From: FEN-1297 sp046705645
Lineage (GTDB): Bacteria > Bacteroidota > Ignavibacteria > Ignavibacteriales > Ignavibacteriaceae
DNA length: 25,210 bases
Assembly: GCA_046705645.1 (NCBI GenBank)
Contig: JBJKQE010000045.1
Location: forward strand, 1-25,210
Reading direction: 5' to 3'
Shown here: positions 1-7,545 of the stretch, piece by piece
Position numbering within the stretch: position 1 is the first letter of the stretch
How the letters are laid out: each line of letters begins with the position of its first letter
Program-made: the position numbers and the translations under genes
Notes under the pieces: model-generated
The model's database searches: none
Seen by the model: the letters and a program-made list of their open reading frames with translations, nothing else
Told to the model about the DNA's origin: nothing

Positions 1-73
1 GTGTGCATGGCTACTTGTTTAAGTAAATTACTTTATGCGGCATAATTATTAGCTAAGTTTTGTAAGGATTACT

Positions 74-1021
74 ATGAAAGCTGTCATTTGTACAAAATAT
101 GGTCCGCCAGAGGTTCTTCAGATTAAAGAAGTTGAAAAACCTTTCCCCAAGTCGAACGAAGTACTCATAAAAATATTAGCTACAACAGTGCATATTGGCG
201 ATACAAAGATCCGTCGCTTTGAACCAGGTTTAGGATCGGCTAAAGATTTTTTCTTTAAACCGTTGATGCGAATTATTGTCGGATTTAACGGACCAAGAAA
301 AAAAATACTCGGGATGGAACTCTCCGGAGAAATAGAAGCAATAGGTAAGAATGTTACACTCTTTAAAGTAGGTGATCCTGTTTTTGCATCTACCGAGTTT
401 CGATTTGGTGCTTATGCACAGTATTGCTGCCTGCCCGAAAATGGAATTCTTACAATTAAACCCGCTAATATAATGCACGAAGAAGCTGCACCGGTTTCTA
501 ACGGTGGAATAACTGCATTGATCCACCTAAGAAGAGCAAATATCCGGAAGGGTCAGAAAGTATTAATTTATGGTGCTTCCGGCAGTGTTGGAACCTATGC
601 GATTCAGATTGCTAAATATTTTGGTGCAGAAGTTACGGCTGTATGCAGCACCGCGAACCTGGAATTGGTAAAATCCCTTGGTGCGGATAAAGTAATTGAT
701 TACACTAAAGAAGATTTTACACAGAATGGAGAGACATACGATGTTATTTATGATGCAGTAGGGAAGATTGAAAATTCAAAAAGGAAAAAATCTCTTTCTA
801 AATCTGGTCGTTATCTCAATGTTCTTGCTGCGAAAGGCAACATCAAGTTAAAGGTCGAAGACCTTTACTCGCTAAAAGATCTCTGTGAAACTGGAAAACT
901 AAAAACAGTGATAGATCGAAAATACCCGATGGAAGAAATTGTGGAAGCTCATAGATATGTTGACAAAGGACATAAAAAAGGAAATGTAGTAATAACTATT
1001 ACGCATAATGGGAAAACTTAA
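74..1021 (+). CDS. NAD(P)-dependent zinc-free MDR oxidoreductase (quinone reductase-like)
   Basis: This 315-residue protein is a medium-chain dehydrogenase/reductase, probably a cytosolic NAD(P)H-dependent quinone or enone reductase. It begins with a GroES-like domain (about residues 1–130, with the typical 'GMELSGEIEAIGKNV' stretch). A Rossmann domain follows, with the nucleotide-binding loop GASGSVG at 167–173 and then 'AKYFGAEVTAVCS' and 'LGADKVIDY'. The cysteine cluster that binds structural zinc in classical alcohol dehydrogenases is absent, which places it in the zinc-free quinone-oxidoreductase branch. Length is normal for that family. The ATG follows an AAGGA Shine-Dalgarno element. 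The gene stands alone, 208 bp before the next gene, and no neighbour suggests a substrate. The family is clear; the substrate is unknown. Confidence 0.9.
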   Translation: MKAVICTKYGPPEVLQIKEVEKPFPKSNEVLIKILATTVHIGDTKIRRFEPGLGSAKDFFFKPLMRIIVGFNGPRKKILGMELSGEIEAIGKNVTLFKVGDPVFASTEFRFGAYAQYCCLPENGILTIKPANIMHEEAAPVSNGGITALIHLRRANIRKGQKVLIYGASGSVGTYAIQIAKYFGAEVTAVCSTANLELVKSLGADKVIDYTKEDFTQNGETYDVIYDAVGKIENSKRKKSLSKSGRYLNVLAAKGNIKLKVEDLYSLKDLCETGKLKTVIDRKYPMEEIVEAHRYVDKGHKKGNVVITITHNGKT

Positions 1022-1229
1022 TCCGTTTTTCAAGTTGTCAGCTTTAAGCAGTCCGGCATTTTTGTAATTATATAGCTGTATTATAAAACTTAGTTTCTTT
1101 TTTAAAATTGTGGACAACAATGAATTAATAAATAAATTATTAGCATTGGTTAATTACAGCATATCTGCTATTGGAAGAGGCTTAAGGAAAACTCCGTTAC
1201 ACACAAAATAAAAATGTATTGGTTATATA

Positions 1230-1799
1230 ATGAATATTAAGATAATAATTATAATTATGATAGCTTATTTATACGGTTTATTTGAATTATATATTGGTTA
1301 CCAACAAAAGAAAAAATTAAAAATAATTAACACGGGAGATAAAGGTAGTTTATGGTTCCTTTTGTTTTCAATTACCATCGGATATTTACTTTCATTTTCT
1401 TTTTCAATAACAAAAATTGGACGAATTTATTATTGGGATCTATTATTTGTTATAGGATTATTCATCATTGTTATAGGATTAATAATTAGGACTATTTCTA
1501 TTAGATTACTCAAGCAATATTTTACATATTCAGTAACCAAAGTTGAAAACCAAGAATTAATTGAAAAAGGATTTTATAAAGTCATAAGACATCCCGGTTA
1601 TTTAGGACAAATATTAATATTTATAGGTATTTCAATTACTTTATCAAATTGGATATCCTTTATTGCAATGTTATTTACAATTTTAATTGGTTATCTATAT
1701 AGGATTAAAGTCGAAGAAAAATTTATGATTGAACAGTTTGGTGATAAGTATTATTATTATCAGAGGAGAACAAAAAAACTATTACCGAAGATCTATTAG
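1230..1799 (+). CDS. Isoprenylcysteine carboxyl methyltransferase-family membrane protein
   Basis: A 189-residue integral membrane protein with about four or five hydrophobic segments (near residues 4–24, 42–60, 70–90, 125–155). The C-terminal half has the ICMT/PEMT-type methyltransferase signature: 'VIRHPGYLGQ' at about 118–127, a hydrophobic hairpin, then 'RIKVEEKFM' and a basic end (YQRRTKKLLPKIY). In this superfamily the RHPxY and downstream E/R residues form the S-adenosylmethionine site. Bacterial members methylate lipids or small molecules, and the substrate here cannot be told. The gene is markedly AT-rich, and its start has only a weak upstream ribosome site, so the exact start is less certain. 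It is flanked by non-coding DNA on both sides and is probably monocistronic. Confidence 0.82.
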   Translation: MNIKIIIIIMIAYLYGLFELYIGYQQKKKLKIINTGDKGSLWFLLFSITIGYLLSFSFSITKIGRIYYWDLLFVIGLFIIVIGLIIRTISIRLLKQYFTYSVTKVENQELIEKGFYKVIRHPGYLGQILIFIGISITLSNWISFIAMLFTILIGYLYRIKVEEKFMIEQFGDKYYYYQRRTKKLLPKIY

Positions 1800-2180
1800 C
1801 ATAGTGTGTGCCTAACTGATAAATCAGTCCGTTCACTCAGCTCGGTTTGGCATTAGTTGTAAAAATAAAGTTTGAAAGTTCAGTTTGTCGTTTAGCTGAA
1901 GGGAACGAGTTCCATAAAGGTGAGTAACAGTTTTTATCGGAGGAAAATTAAAAACTGCTTTTTGTAAAATTGCCATTCCTTTTTTATTAAAAATCTTGTT
2001 TTAGCCGGCGCTCTGTACTCAATTTTATAAGGTAAAATAAATCAATTTAAGCAGGTGGTGTTGCACACACTCAGCATTTTAGAGATTATAAAAGTAGATT
2101 GTCTTAATAAGGATTGTAATACCGGGTTGCACCTAAGTCCTTTGAACATTAGATGACTAATTAATAAATAAGGAGGGATT
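1800..2180. other. Intergenic region, no gene recognised
   Basis: 381 bp between the methyltransferase-like gene and the next membrane protein. I see no convincing reading frame. A short perfect dyad, ACTGAT-AA-ATCAGT (about 1815–1828), lies just after the upstream stop and sits beside the string GCCTAAC. No T-tract follows, so it is not an obvious terminator. The last bases carry the strong AAGGAGGG ribosome site of the next gene. Confidence 0.5.
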
Positions 2181-2576
2181 ATGAGCTACAAAAATATTGC
2201 AGTCTTAACTTCAATAATTGCGTTTCTTCTTGGAATCGGGTATTTATTTTTTGGTTCAATTGTAATTAGCCGCTGGGCAATTGAGCCGACGAATGATGTT
2301 TTATTATTCGGCAGAAGAATGGGAAGCTTTTATCTAGGCTTATCAATTATTTTTTTCCTCTCCAGATCTTTGACTTTGTCAACAGCTCGAAAAGCTTTAA
2401 GTATTGGTGCAGTTGTAACATTATCTCTTTTGGCTTTACTAGGTATCTTCGAGTATACTTCTGGTAATGTCGGTTCCGGTATTTTAGTAAGTATTATCAT
2501 TGAGGCTCTTCTCGCTATCGGGTACATCATAGTATTTTTTAATGATAAAAAAACATCTATTAAAAGACCTTTATAA
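2181..2576 (+). CDS. Small four-helix membrane protein of unknown function
   Basis: A 131-residue hydrophobic protein with four predicted membrane helices (about residues 5–28, 46–62, 72–90 and 97–118) and a short basic cytoplasmic tail (NDKKTSIKRPL). The loop after helix 1 carries 'FGRRMGSFYLGL', a pattern that recurs in small uncharacterised DoxX/DUF4345-sized membrane proteins. I cannot assign it to a named family with certainty. The start is well defined by an AAGGAGGG element seven bases upstream. The next gene starts 147 bp downstream on the same strand. Function is unknown; only its membrane location is supported. Confidence 0.75.
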   Translation: MSYKNIAVLTSIIAFLLGIGYLFFGSIVISRWAIEPTNDVLLFGRRMGSFYLGLSIIFFLSRSLTLSTARKALSIGAVVTLSLLALLGIFEYTSGNVGSGILVSIIIEALLAIGYIIVFFNDKKTSIKRPL

Positions 2577-2723
2577 AATTTTAGTTCTTAATAATGAATT
2601 ACCCTGCTGCAAGCATTTAATATTATTGCTTTGCGGCTGGAAGACAATATGAATCTTGCTCTTTGGTTCCTAAGCAAATAAGGCCGAATTTAAGCCATTT
2701 AATTACTTTTAAAGGAGGATAAT

Positions 2724-3227
2724 ATGAAAAAGATTCTCTTTATTATGCTAATCTTGTTTTTCTATGTCGGATTTTCAAAGGAAAACCCTGCACAAATGAC
2801 ATCTCAAAAGCAGGAAGCTGCGAAGAAGGAAATTACAGAGGTTGTTAAAGTAATTTTCCAAAGCCTTGAAAAAATGGATGTTGAAGCTCTATTCAAATCT
2901 TATTCGAATTCACCTGACTTCATCCTTTTTACAACAACAAGTATGATGGTAAATTATCAGCGGGCTAAAATGGAACATGCAGAGTGGTTTAAGACTCTTT
3001 CCTCTCTTAAAGTCACCAATATCAAAGACGACTTTAGATTCATGACAGACAGTAAGGTAATCTGTGCTTGGCTCGGAAAATTCGAGATAGTACTCAAAAC
3101 AGGCGAACGGCTAATGATTGACAAGTTTGGAATCACGTTTATTTTTAGTAAGATTAACAATCAATGGAAGGTTATTTACCAACAATCATGTTCATCGCCG
3201 CCGGTTCAGGAGGAGCAAGAGAAGTAG
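2724..3227 (+). CDS. Exported SnoaL/DUF4440-like (NTF2-fold) protein
   Basis: A 167-residue protein beginning with a hydrophobic export signal (about residues 1–18, MKKILFIMLILFFYVGFSK). The mature part has the layout of an NTF2/SnoaL-like domain: a long N-terminal helix (KKEITEVVKVIFQSLEKMD), 'VEALFKSYSNSPDF', and C-terminal strands 'GKFEIVLKTGERLMIDKFG' and 'INNQWKVIYQQSC'. Domains of this kind bind small ligands or serve as uncharacterised steroid-isomerase-like folds, and no catalytic pair is obvious. A single Cys lies near the end (QQSCSSPP). AAAGGAGG precedes the ATG. A strong terminator about 115 bp downstream closes the transcription unit. The ligand is unknown. Confidence 0.8.
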   Translation: MKKILFIMLILFFYVGFSKENPAQMTSQKQEAAKKEITEVVKVIFQSLEKMDVEALFKSYSNSPDFILFTTTSMMVNYQRAKMEHAEWFKTLSSLKVTNIKDDFRFMTDSKVICAWLGKFEIVLKTGERLMIDKFGITFIFSKINNQWKVIYQQSCSSPPVQEEQEK

Positions 3228-3340
3228 CAAATAGGCATGGAAGTAAAAAGTAGTTGTGCATTGAATTTAATTTTTATTTCAATTTTGCACAAGAACCTGC
3301 TAAAATTTTTATAAATTAGATATGATTAGTTCATTGAAAA

Positions 3341-3368
3341 CCCCGGTATTTACCGGGGGGATTTTTTT
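3341..3368. terminator. Bidirectional intrinsic terminator between convergent genes
   Basis: A perfect 8-bp stem, CCCCGGTA–TT–TACCGGGG (3341–3358), is followed on the plus strand by GGATTTTTTT and preceded by GAAAA, which gives a shorter U-tract when read from the minus strand. It lies between the plus-strand SnoaL-like gene and the minus-strand DsrE-like gene and probably stops transcription from both. Confidence 0.9.
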
Positions 3369-3419
3369 ATTAATTCTGTATAGAATTTTTATATTTTTAT
3401 CAAAATGAAAAGTTTCTTA

Positions 3420-3959
3420 TTATGGTGTTATTAACATATAACCGGATTTTTCAAAATCCACAACTGCTCCTATCCCTGTAACAACCCTTCGGGTGAAAGC
3501 GAAAATATCATCAATTTTATAACCCTTCTTTTCAATTGCTACATTACAGCCATAAATTTTTACTCCGTTCTTTTGCAGTTCTTCAATTATATTTTTGCTG
3601 GGATTACCATCAGAATGAGATGTTTTTACTTTTTTATTATAGGCCTCATCATTCAAAAGAAACTGCACTCCTTCTGCCCTAAAAACTATCAGTATTTCAA
3701 AATCTTTTCCTGACTTCATACCTAATTTTTTATATTGATCATAAAGATTATGAATCGCTAATACCTGCGCGCTTATTCCGTTTGGCATGACGGCAACTGA
3801 ATTTACCTGAGCCACTATCTTAAGTCCTGTATGGTTCTTAATATTCAGCGGAGTTTTTTCGCTTTCATTTGTCTGTGCATACATTGCTGTGCTTGTTATA
3901 AGCAAAAACATTATTGATAGATAATAAACCGCCGATGATAAGATTATTTTTGCTTTCAT
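3420..3959 (-). CDS. Exported DsrE-like protein, paralogue 1
   Basis: A 179-residue protein with an N-terminal signal peptide (h-region about residues 8–24, likely cleavage after AMYA near 28). The mature region has the DsrE/DsrF-like alpha/beta layout: 'LKIVAQVNSVAV', an 'IHNLYDQYKKLG' helix, 'FEILIVFRAEGVQFLLNDEAY' and 'NGVKIYGCNVAI'. The only cysteine is C138, at the position where DsrE-family sulfur carriers often hold their persulfide cysteine. The C-terminal part (RVVTGIGAVVDFEKSGY) matches the next upstream gene's 'VNGGAVARVIQLVQDGY', so the two are paralogues. It is read from AAGGAG and lies 51 bp downstream of its paralogue, probably in one operon. A role in periplasmic sulfur or redox chemistry is an inference. 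Confidence 0.82.
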   Translation of the reverse strand: MKAKIILSSAVYYLSIMFLLITSTAMYAQTNESEKTPLNIKNHTGLKIVAQVNSVAVMPNGISAQVLAIHNLYDQYKKLGMKSGKDFEILIVFRAEGVQFLLNDEAYNKKVKTSHSDGNPSKNIIEELQKNGVKIYGCNVAIEKKGYKIDDIFAFTRRVVTGIGAVVDFEKSGYMLITP

Positions 3960-4010
3960 TTGATTACTCCTTTTAAATATATTTAATTAAATTTTTCAAT
4001 TACTGTTTTA

Positions 4011-4544
4011 TTAAGGCTGTATTTGAACGTACCCATCCTGCACGAGCTGAATTACCCTGGCGACAGCACCTCCGTTTACTTTTACATCGGGCAAAAGATT
4101 TTCGTTGCTCCAGTTGTTCGCTTTCATAGATACTGCACATTCTTCTATTTGAATTTTTTGTTTTATCAGTTCTACGATTAATCCTTTGTAAGGATTGCCT
4201 GTCGTTACATGACGAAAAGCGTTATAGGCTTTATCGTTTAATGTCATATATGCTGCATCTCCGTGGAATATTCCGATTATTTTACCTTGTGTACCCATTT
4301 GTTTATATCTTTCTGCCAGAAGGTGCATATACTTGATACCGACAGGCACATCACCGGAAAAAGATAAGTGCCCCATATTAAAGACAACATTAGCTTTCTT
4401 TAGCACTACCGGTATGTCTATATGTATTGATGATTCCGATTTGACAATTGTCTTTTGTCTTCCAGATGCTAAAAGATCCATTCCCCAAATGGTCAAAACA
4501 ATAATTAAACCGTAAAAGATTTTTGATATTGTTTGTCTTCTCAT
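4011..4544 (-). CDS. Exported DsrE-like protein, paralogue 2
   Basis: A 177-residue DsrE-like protein with a signal-anchor or signal peptide (about residues 8–27). It shares the paralogue's order of elements: 'KKANVVFNMGHLSFSG', 'KYMHLLAERYKQMG', 'KIIGIFHGDAAYMTLNDKAYNAF', 'GNPYKGLIVEL', 'QIEECAVSMKAN' and a C-terminal 'GGAVARVIQLVQDGYVQI'. A single cysteine, C136, aligns with C138 of the downstream gene. AAGGAGA precedes the ATG by six bases. It is the upstream gene of the pair. Exported DsrE-like proteins are mostly uncharacterised; cytoplasmic relatives relay sulfur, so this could be a periplasmic thiol/sulfur-binding protein. The function is not proven by sequence. Confidence 0.8.
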   Translation of the reverse strand: MRRQTISKIFYGLIIVLTIWGMDLLASGRQKTIVKSESSIHIDIPVVLKKANVVFNMGHLSFSGDVPVGIKYMHLLAERYKQMGTQGKIIGIFHGDAAYMTLNDKAYNAFRHVTTGNPYKGLIVELIKQKIQIEECAVSMKANNWSNENLLPDVKVNGGAVARVIQLVQDGYVQIQP

Positions 4545-4737
4545 AATTTTCTCCTTTATAATTTATGATTTGTTTAGAATCTGAATAGTAATCCGTATGC
4601 TTTGTTTAATAATTCTTAACCCGCAATAAGAATTATGTTAATTTTTCTGCAATTGGCTGATTTAAAACTTTATTGTTTCTATATGAGCTGAAGAATCATT
4701 TTTATTTCATAATAAATTTGGAAATTCAGATTTTTTC

Positions 4738-5325
4738 CTAAGCGAAAACCGATCTTCCTACGATAAGGCTGCTCTTTAAATTTTCTTCCATATTTAAAAA
4801 TACTTTATCCGGTTCGGCGCCAAGCGCATCCAATGTCTTACTGAAAAAACACCGGGCAGTAGCAACTATAACTATTTCAAAAATCTCTTCTTCATTCAGC
4901 CCCAGGTTCTTTAGCTCTTCAATATCATTCTGATTTACAGAAGTTGCATCTATGACTATTTTTTCTGCGAACTTCATAATTGATTTATCCGTAGCAGACA
5001 GCAAAATACTGTCTTGATTCTTTATAATCTCATTTAATTCATCTGTGCTGTAATAATTACTTATTAAAACAGTTCCATGTGCCAACGAACAATATGAGCT
5101 TTTTAACTTCCTTGCGGCTGCCAGTGTTACAAGCTCGTATCGTCGTCTGTCCATATTTTCATTTATACTTTTGATTAAATTCCGCCATGCAAACATTACT
5201 TTTGGTTTGTAACAAAATATTCTTGCAAAATTAGGCAGGTAACCTCTTGTTTGAATCTCGCTTTTATACATCTCTTTTAAATCACCTGTGGCTTCGGATT
5301 CCGGTATTGTTTTAATAAAAGGCAT
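4738..5325 (-). CDS. Carboxymuconolactone decarboxylase/AhpD-fold protein with one active-site Cys
   Basis: A 195-residue all-helical protein of the carboxymuconolactone decarboxylase/AhpD superfamily, in the longer 'peroxidase-related' size class. The region that matches the catalytic site is 'KLKSSYCSLAHG': C79 and H83 are present, but the first cysteine of the usual CxxC pair is serine (S76). A CxxC-type peroxidase cycle therefore looks unlikely from this site alone. C38 and C159 could in principle help. The start follows AAGGAGA. It lies 193 bp upstream of the two DsrE-like genes on the same strand; that gap could hold a separate promoter. Possible roles are a thiol-based reductase or a non-redox decarboxylase-like enzyme. 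The substrate is unknown. Confidence 0.82.
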   Translation of the reverse strand: MPFIKTIPESEATGDLKEMYKSEIQTRGYLPNFARIFCYKPKVMFAWRNLIKSINENMDRRRYELVTLAAARKLKSSYCSLAHGTVLISNYYSTDELNEIIKNQDSILLSATDKSIMKFAEKIVIDATSVNQNDIEELKNLGLNEEEIFEIVIVATARCFFSKTLDALGAEPDKVFLNMEENLKSSLIVGRSVFA

Positions 5326-5561
5326 TGCATATCTCCTTCTAATTATACTTAATAAAGAATATTTATCTATAACGGAAAAAGTTTGGATAGAATTTGAGGA
5401 ATTTTGAGTTACTAATAATTTAATTTACTTCTGCTTCATTTCAAATAATATTATAAAGTATTGGTGACAAAACATATTTTCAAACCTCTTTTTGTGTCCT
5501 AAGGCAATTTTTTAATATTATTTTTAGTCAAAAAAATTCATTGAATGAATCATACAAAAAA

Positions 5562-5600
5562 CCCATAAATCGAACTCTGCCTGTGGGGATTTTTTATTTT
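5562..5600. terminator. Possible weak intrinsic terminator
   Basis: CCCATA (5562–5567) can pair with TGTGGG (5582–5587), including one G·U, across a 14-nt loop, and is followed by ATTTTTTATTTTATTT. The stem is short and no plus-strand gene lies immediately upstream, so this is tentative. Confidence 0.3.
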
Positions 5601-6182
5601 ATTTCTTTTTATATCCCCGCAACACAAAGACAAGAGGTTTCAAATTCGCAGACGTCCCGGAACTAAACATCATTACAAACTTTAACAAAATAATTTTGTT
5701 TGATAAAAAATTTTCAATATATGGTTTTCTATTCGGAGTTGAAGTGAACATTTAACCGGAGTTTAAACTTTTAATCTTAAGGGGTAAAATAAATCTGATA
5801 CAATATGATGGGGGCGCTAAATGTAAAGATGCTAAGATTTGCTTTGAAACTTTTTTAGCATTTAAACAAAAATATCCCTACACTAATCAAAGTATAATTT
5901 GATAAGATATTAAAAGGCAGGGAAATGTTAGCTACAATAAGACGCTTACGGGGAAATGCCCGGAGGAATAATATAGATTGTTATTTGTGAGAAATAAAAA
6001 TATAATCACCAATTAAAGATTACTTTTTACTTCTCGCTATTAACCTATGGAACTGAGAAGGCGAAGCTGTAAAAAAAAACAATCAAAGAGTAAGAGGTTG
6101 GAAAGAAAAGTTTGGGAATTAAGCTGCAGAACAACAGAGTAATTGGGATTATCAGACAGGATTTTAAAGCAGAAATAGACTC

Positions 6183-6258
6183 AAAAATGTTTCTGATATA
6201 AGAAACTTTTTATTACTGGAATCAGAAAGTTTTAAAAAATGTTTGTGATAATAGAAAC
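6183..6258. repeat. Two tandem 24-bp dyad-containing repeats
   Basis: The 24-bp units at 6183–6206 and 6235–6258 agree at 21 of 24 positions and start 52 bp apart. The first contains the perfect dyad GTTTCT-GATATA-AGAAAC; in the second it is partly broken (GTTTGT…AGAAAC). They lie 110–190 bp upstream of the outer-membrane gene, a plausible place for regulator binding, but no function is shown. Confidence 0.45.
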
Positions 6259-6369
6259 AAATAACTTAAGTTAGAAATAAAATATAGGGCGCCTGCGGCG
6301 TCTAATTAATAAGTTAGGTGCAAAAAATAATAATTAAATGATTAATACAAAATCAAAGGATCTTATAAT

Positions 6370-7212
6370 ATGTGGAATCTAAAAACATTTATGGTTTATA
6401 TAATATTGTTTGTTTCAGTTGGTATGCTTTCCGCTCAAACATTAAACCTTCAAAATATTCCAAATGATAAAATGCAATTTGGTATTAGTTACAATAAAGC
6501 ATTTTATTCAAGCGATTACTCCGATTACAATATGTCAACGTTATCTGGCGTATACCAGTTATACGCAAATATCCCAATTAGCTCAAAATTAAATATAATT
6601 GGAGACATACCTTACGTAATTACAAATTATGAAATAAATTTTGTCGGTTTTGGTCAAAGTTTTTCAGAAAATGGAATTGGGAACATATTTATTGGATTGC
6701 AAACTAATTCTAAATTAGTAAATAATAAAAAGTCCATATTCACATTTGGTCTATACTTACCAACTTGTTCTGAAAATGGAACCGTATGGGGATTATTAGC
6801 CGATGATTATTACTTCCCAAAATATTATCCCAATTTATTTAGTATATATTTTAATTATGCTTATCATAAGATTAATACCCAAGGATTCAATTATGGATTA
6901 GAATTAGGGCCAGATTTATCAATTCCGACTAAAAGTAATTATAATAAGACAGAATTGTACATTCATTATGGAGTAATTGGAGGGTATCAGGTAAACAAAT
7001 TGCTTTTTAGTTTGGAATTCTTAGGTAACGGAATAATAACTGAGCAAGTAAATAACTTTGGAGATCGATTTATAAATATGGTTAATATTGGTGCTCAATG
7101 GAAAGGAACCACAATAGCTCCCAAGATTTTTTATAAAATATATTTAAGAGACGAGATAAGGCACACCGTTGATGGTGTATTAGGTATAGGCGCAACAGTA
7201 TCAATAGATTGA
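6370..7212 (+). CDS. Putative outer-membrane beta-barrel protein
   Basis: A 280-residue protein with a clear signal peptide (MWNLKTFMVYIILFVSVGMLSAQ, cleavage likely after SA near residue 22). The rest consists of short alternating hydrophobic/polar strands rich in Tyr, Asn and Gly, for example 'MQFGISYNKAFYSS', 'YQLYANIPISSKLNIIGDIPYV', 'GIGNIFIGLQTN', 'SIFTFGLYLP', 'INMVNIGAQWKG' and 'DGVLGIGATVSID'. This pattern fits an outer-membrane barrel of about 10–14 strands, similar in layout to the 'MetA-pathway of phenol degradation' porin-like family, though I cannot confirm that family. AAAGGA lies about 10 bases before the ATG. The gene is isolated between a gene-poor kilobase and the broken IS110 element. 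Any transported substrate is unknown. Confidence 0.7.
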   Translation: MWNLKTFMVYIILFVSVGMLSAQTLNLQNIPNDKMQFGISYNKAFYSSDYSDYNMSTLSGVYQLYANIPISSKLNIIGDIPYVITNYEINFVGFGQSFSENGIGNIFIGLQTNSKLVNNKKSIFTFGLYLPTCSENGTVWGLLADDYYFPKYYPNLFSIYFNYAYHKINTQGFNYGLELGPDLSIPTKSNYNKTELYIHYGVIGGYQVNKLLFSLEFLGNGIITEQVNNFGDRFINMVNIGAQWKGTTIAPKIFYKIYLRDEIRHTVDGVLGIGATVSID

Positions 7213-7516
7213 GTAATTAAAATTAAATTCTAGTAAATAACATCTTTAATAAGTAAAAAGTCAATAGTATAATATAGTCCAATGACAAATATAATTTGTA
7301 AAAAAAATAGTTCTTTGAATTACTAATCTTCTGTATATACAACAAACAATGCCATCAATATCTATTTGGCCGCAGCATGGCAACCAAACCTCTTTAGGGT
7401 CTTACAGACAGATAAACTGAAAGCTGTTCCGAAAACACGGTACTATACCAGATATTTAATAGGCATACGCGTAGTTGCCCAATCAAGCGCAGCGATTATG
7501 CATGGTGGCTAATCAG
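7213..7516. other. Intergenic DNA leading into the IS110 remnant
   Basis: 304 bp between the outer-membrane gene and the 3' end of the broken transposase. The first ~120 bp are AT-rich. Base composition becomes more balanced from about 7360, which may mark the edge of imported element DNA. The part from 7462 carries one arm of an inverted repeat that runs into the transposase 3' end. No reading frame is supported. Confidence 0.45.
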
Positions 7517-7545
7517 TTAGGCGTAGGTGTTTACTACGCGTGGCC
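7462..7545. repeat. Inverted repeat at the transposase 3' end
   Basis: ACGCGTAGT (7467–7475) is matched exactly by ACTACGCGT (7533–7541). The match extends outward to GGC…GGC-type flanks with a one-base bulge (7462–7475 against 7533–7545). The right arm lies within the last codons of the transposase. An alternative 6-bp hairpin, GCGTAG (7521–7526) with CTACGC (7534–7539), competes for the same right arm. This may be the structured end of the insertion sequence. Confidence 0.6.

Larger units (their letters stand above)
5326..6369. other. Gene-poor AT-rich interval with short dyads
   Basis: About 1.04 kb without a convincing gene. It contains a weak terminator-like hairpin (5562–5587 followed by a T-rich run), two related dyad units (6183–6206 and 6235–6258), and a small GC-rich hairpin at 6289–6301. 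A 21-codon open frame at 5925–5990 has nothing to support it. The interval may be decayed accessory DNA plus the control region of the outer-membrane gene at 6370. Confidence 0.5.

Noticed and set aside
1810..1860. Integron attC-like site beginning GCCTAAC after the methyltransferase-like gene
   Set aside because: The left box is present, but no GTTRRRY partner with matching inner boxes occurs at a suitable distance. The 11-bp match to the complement at 7512–7522 is expected by chance in a window this size.
2606..2640. Hairpin GCTGCAAGCA…TGCTTTGCGGC between two plus-strand genes as a terminator
   Set aside because: The stem has a bulge and a mismatch, and no U-tract follows; only a weak fold.
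5925..5990. 21-codon open frame in the gene-poor interval
   Set aside because: Too short, basic low-information peptide, no context to support it.
6311..6319. GTTAGGTGC before the outer-membrane gene as an integron cassette boundary
   Set aside because: No complementary left box or folded attC structure upstream, and no integrase gene in the window.
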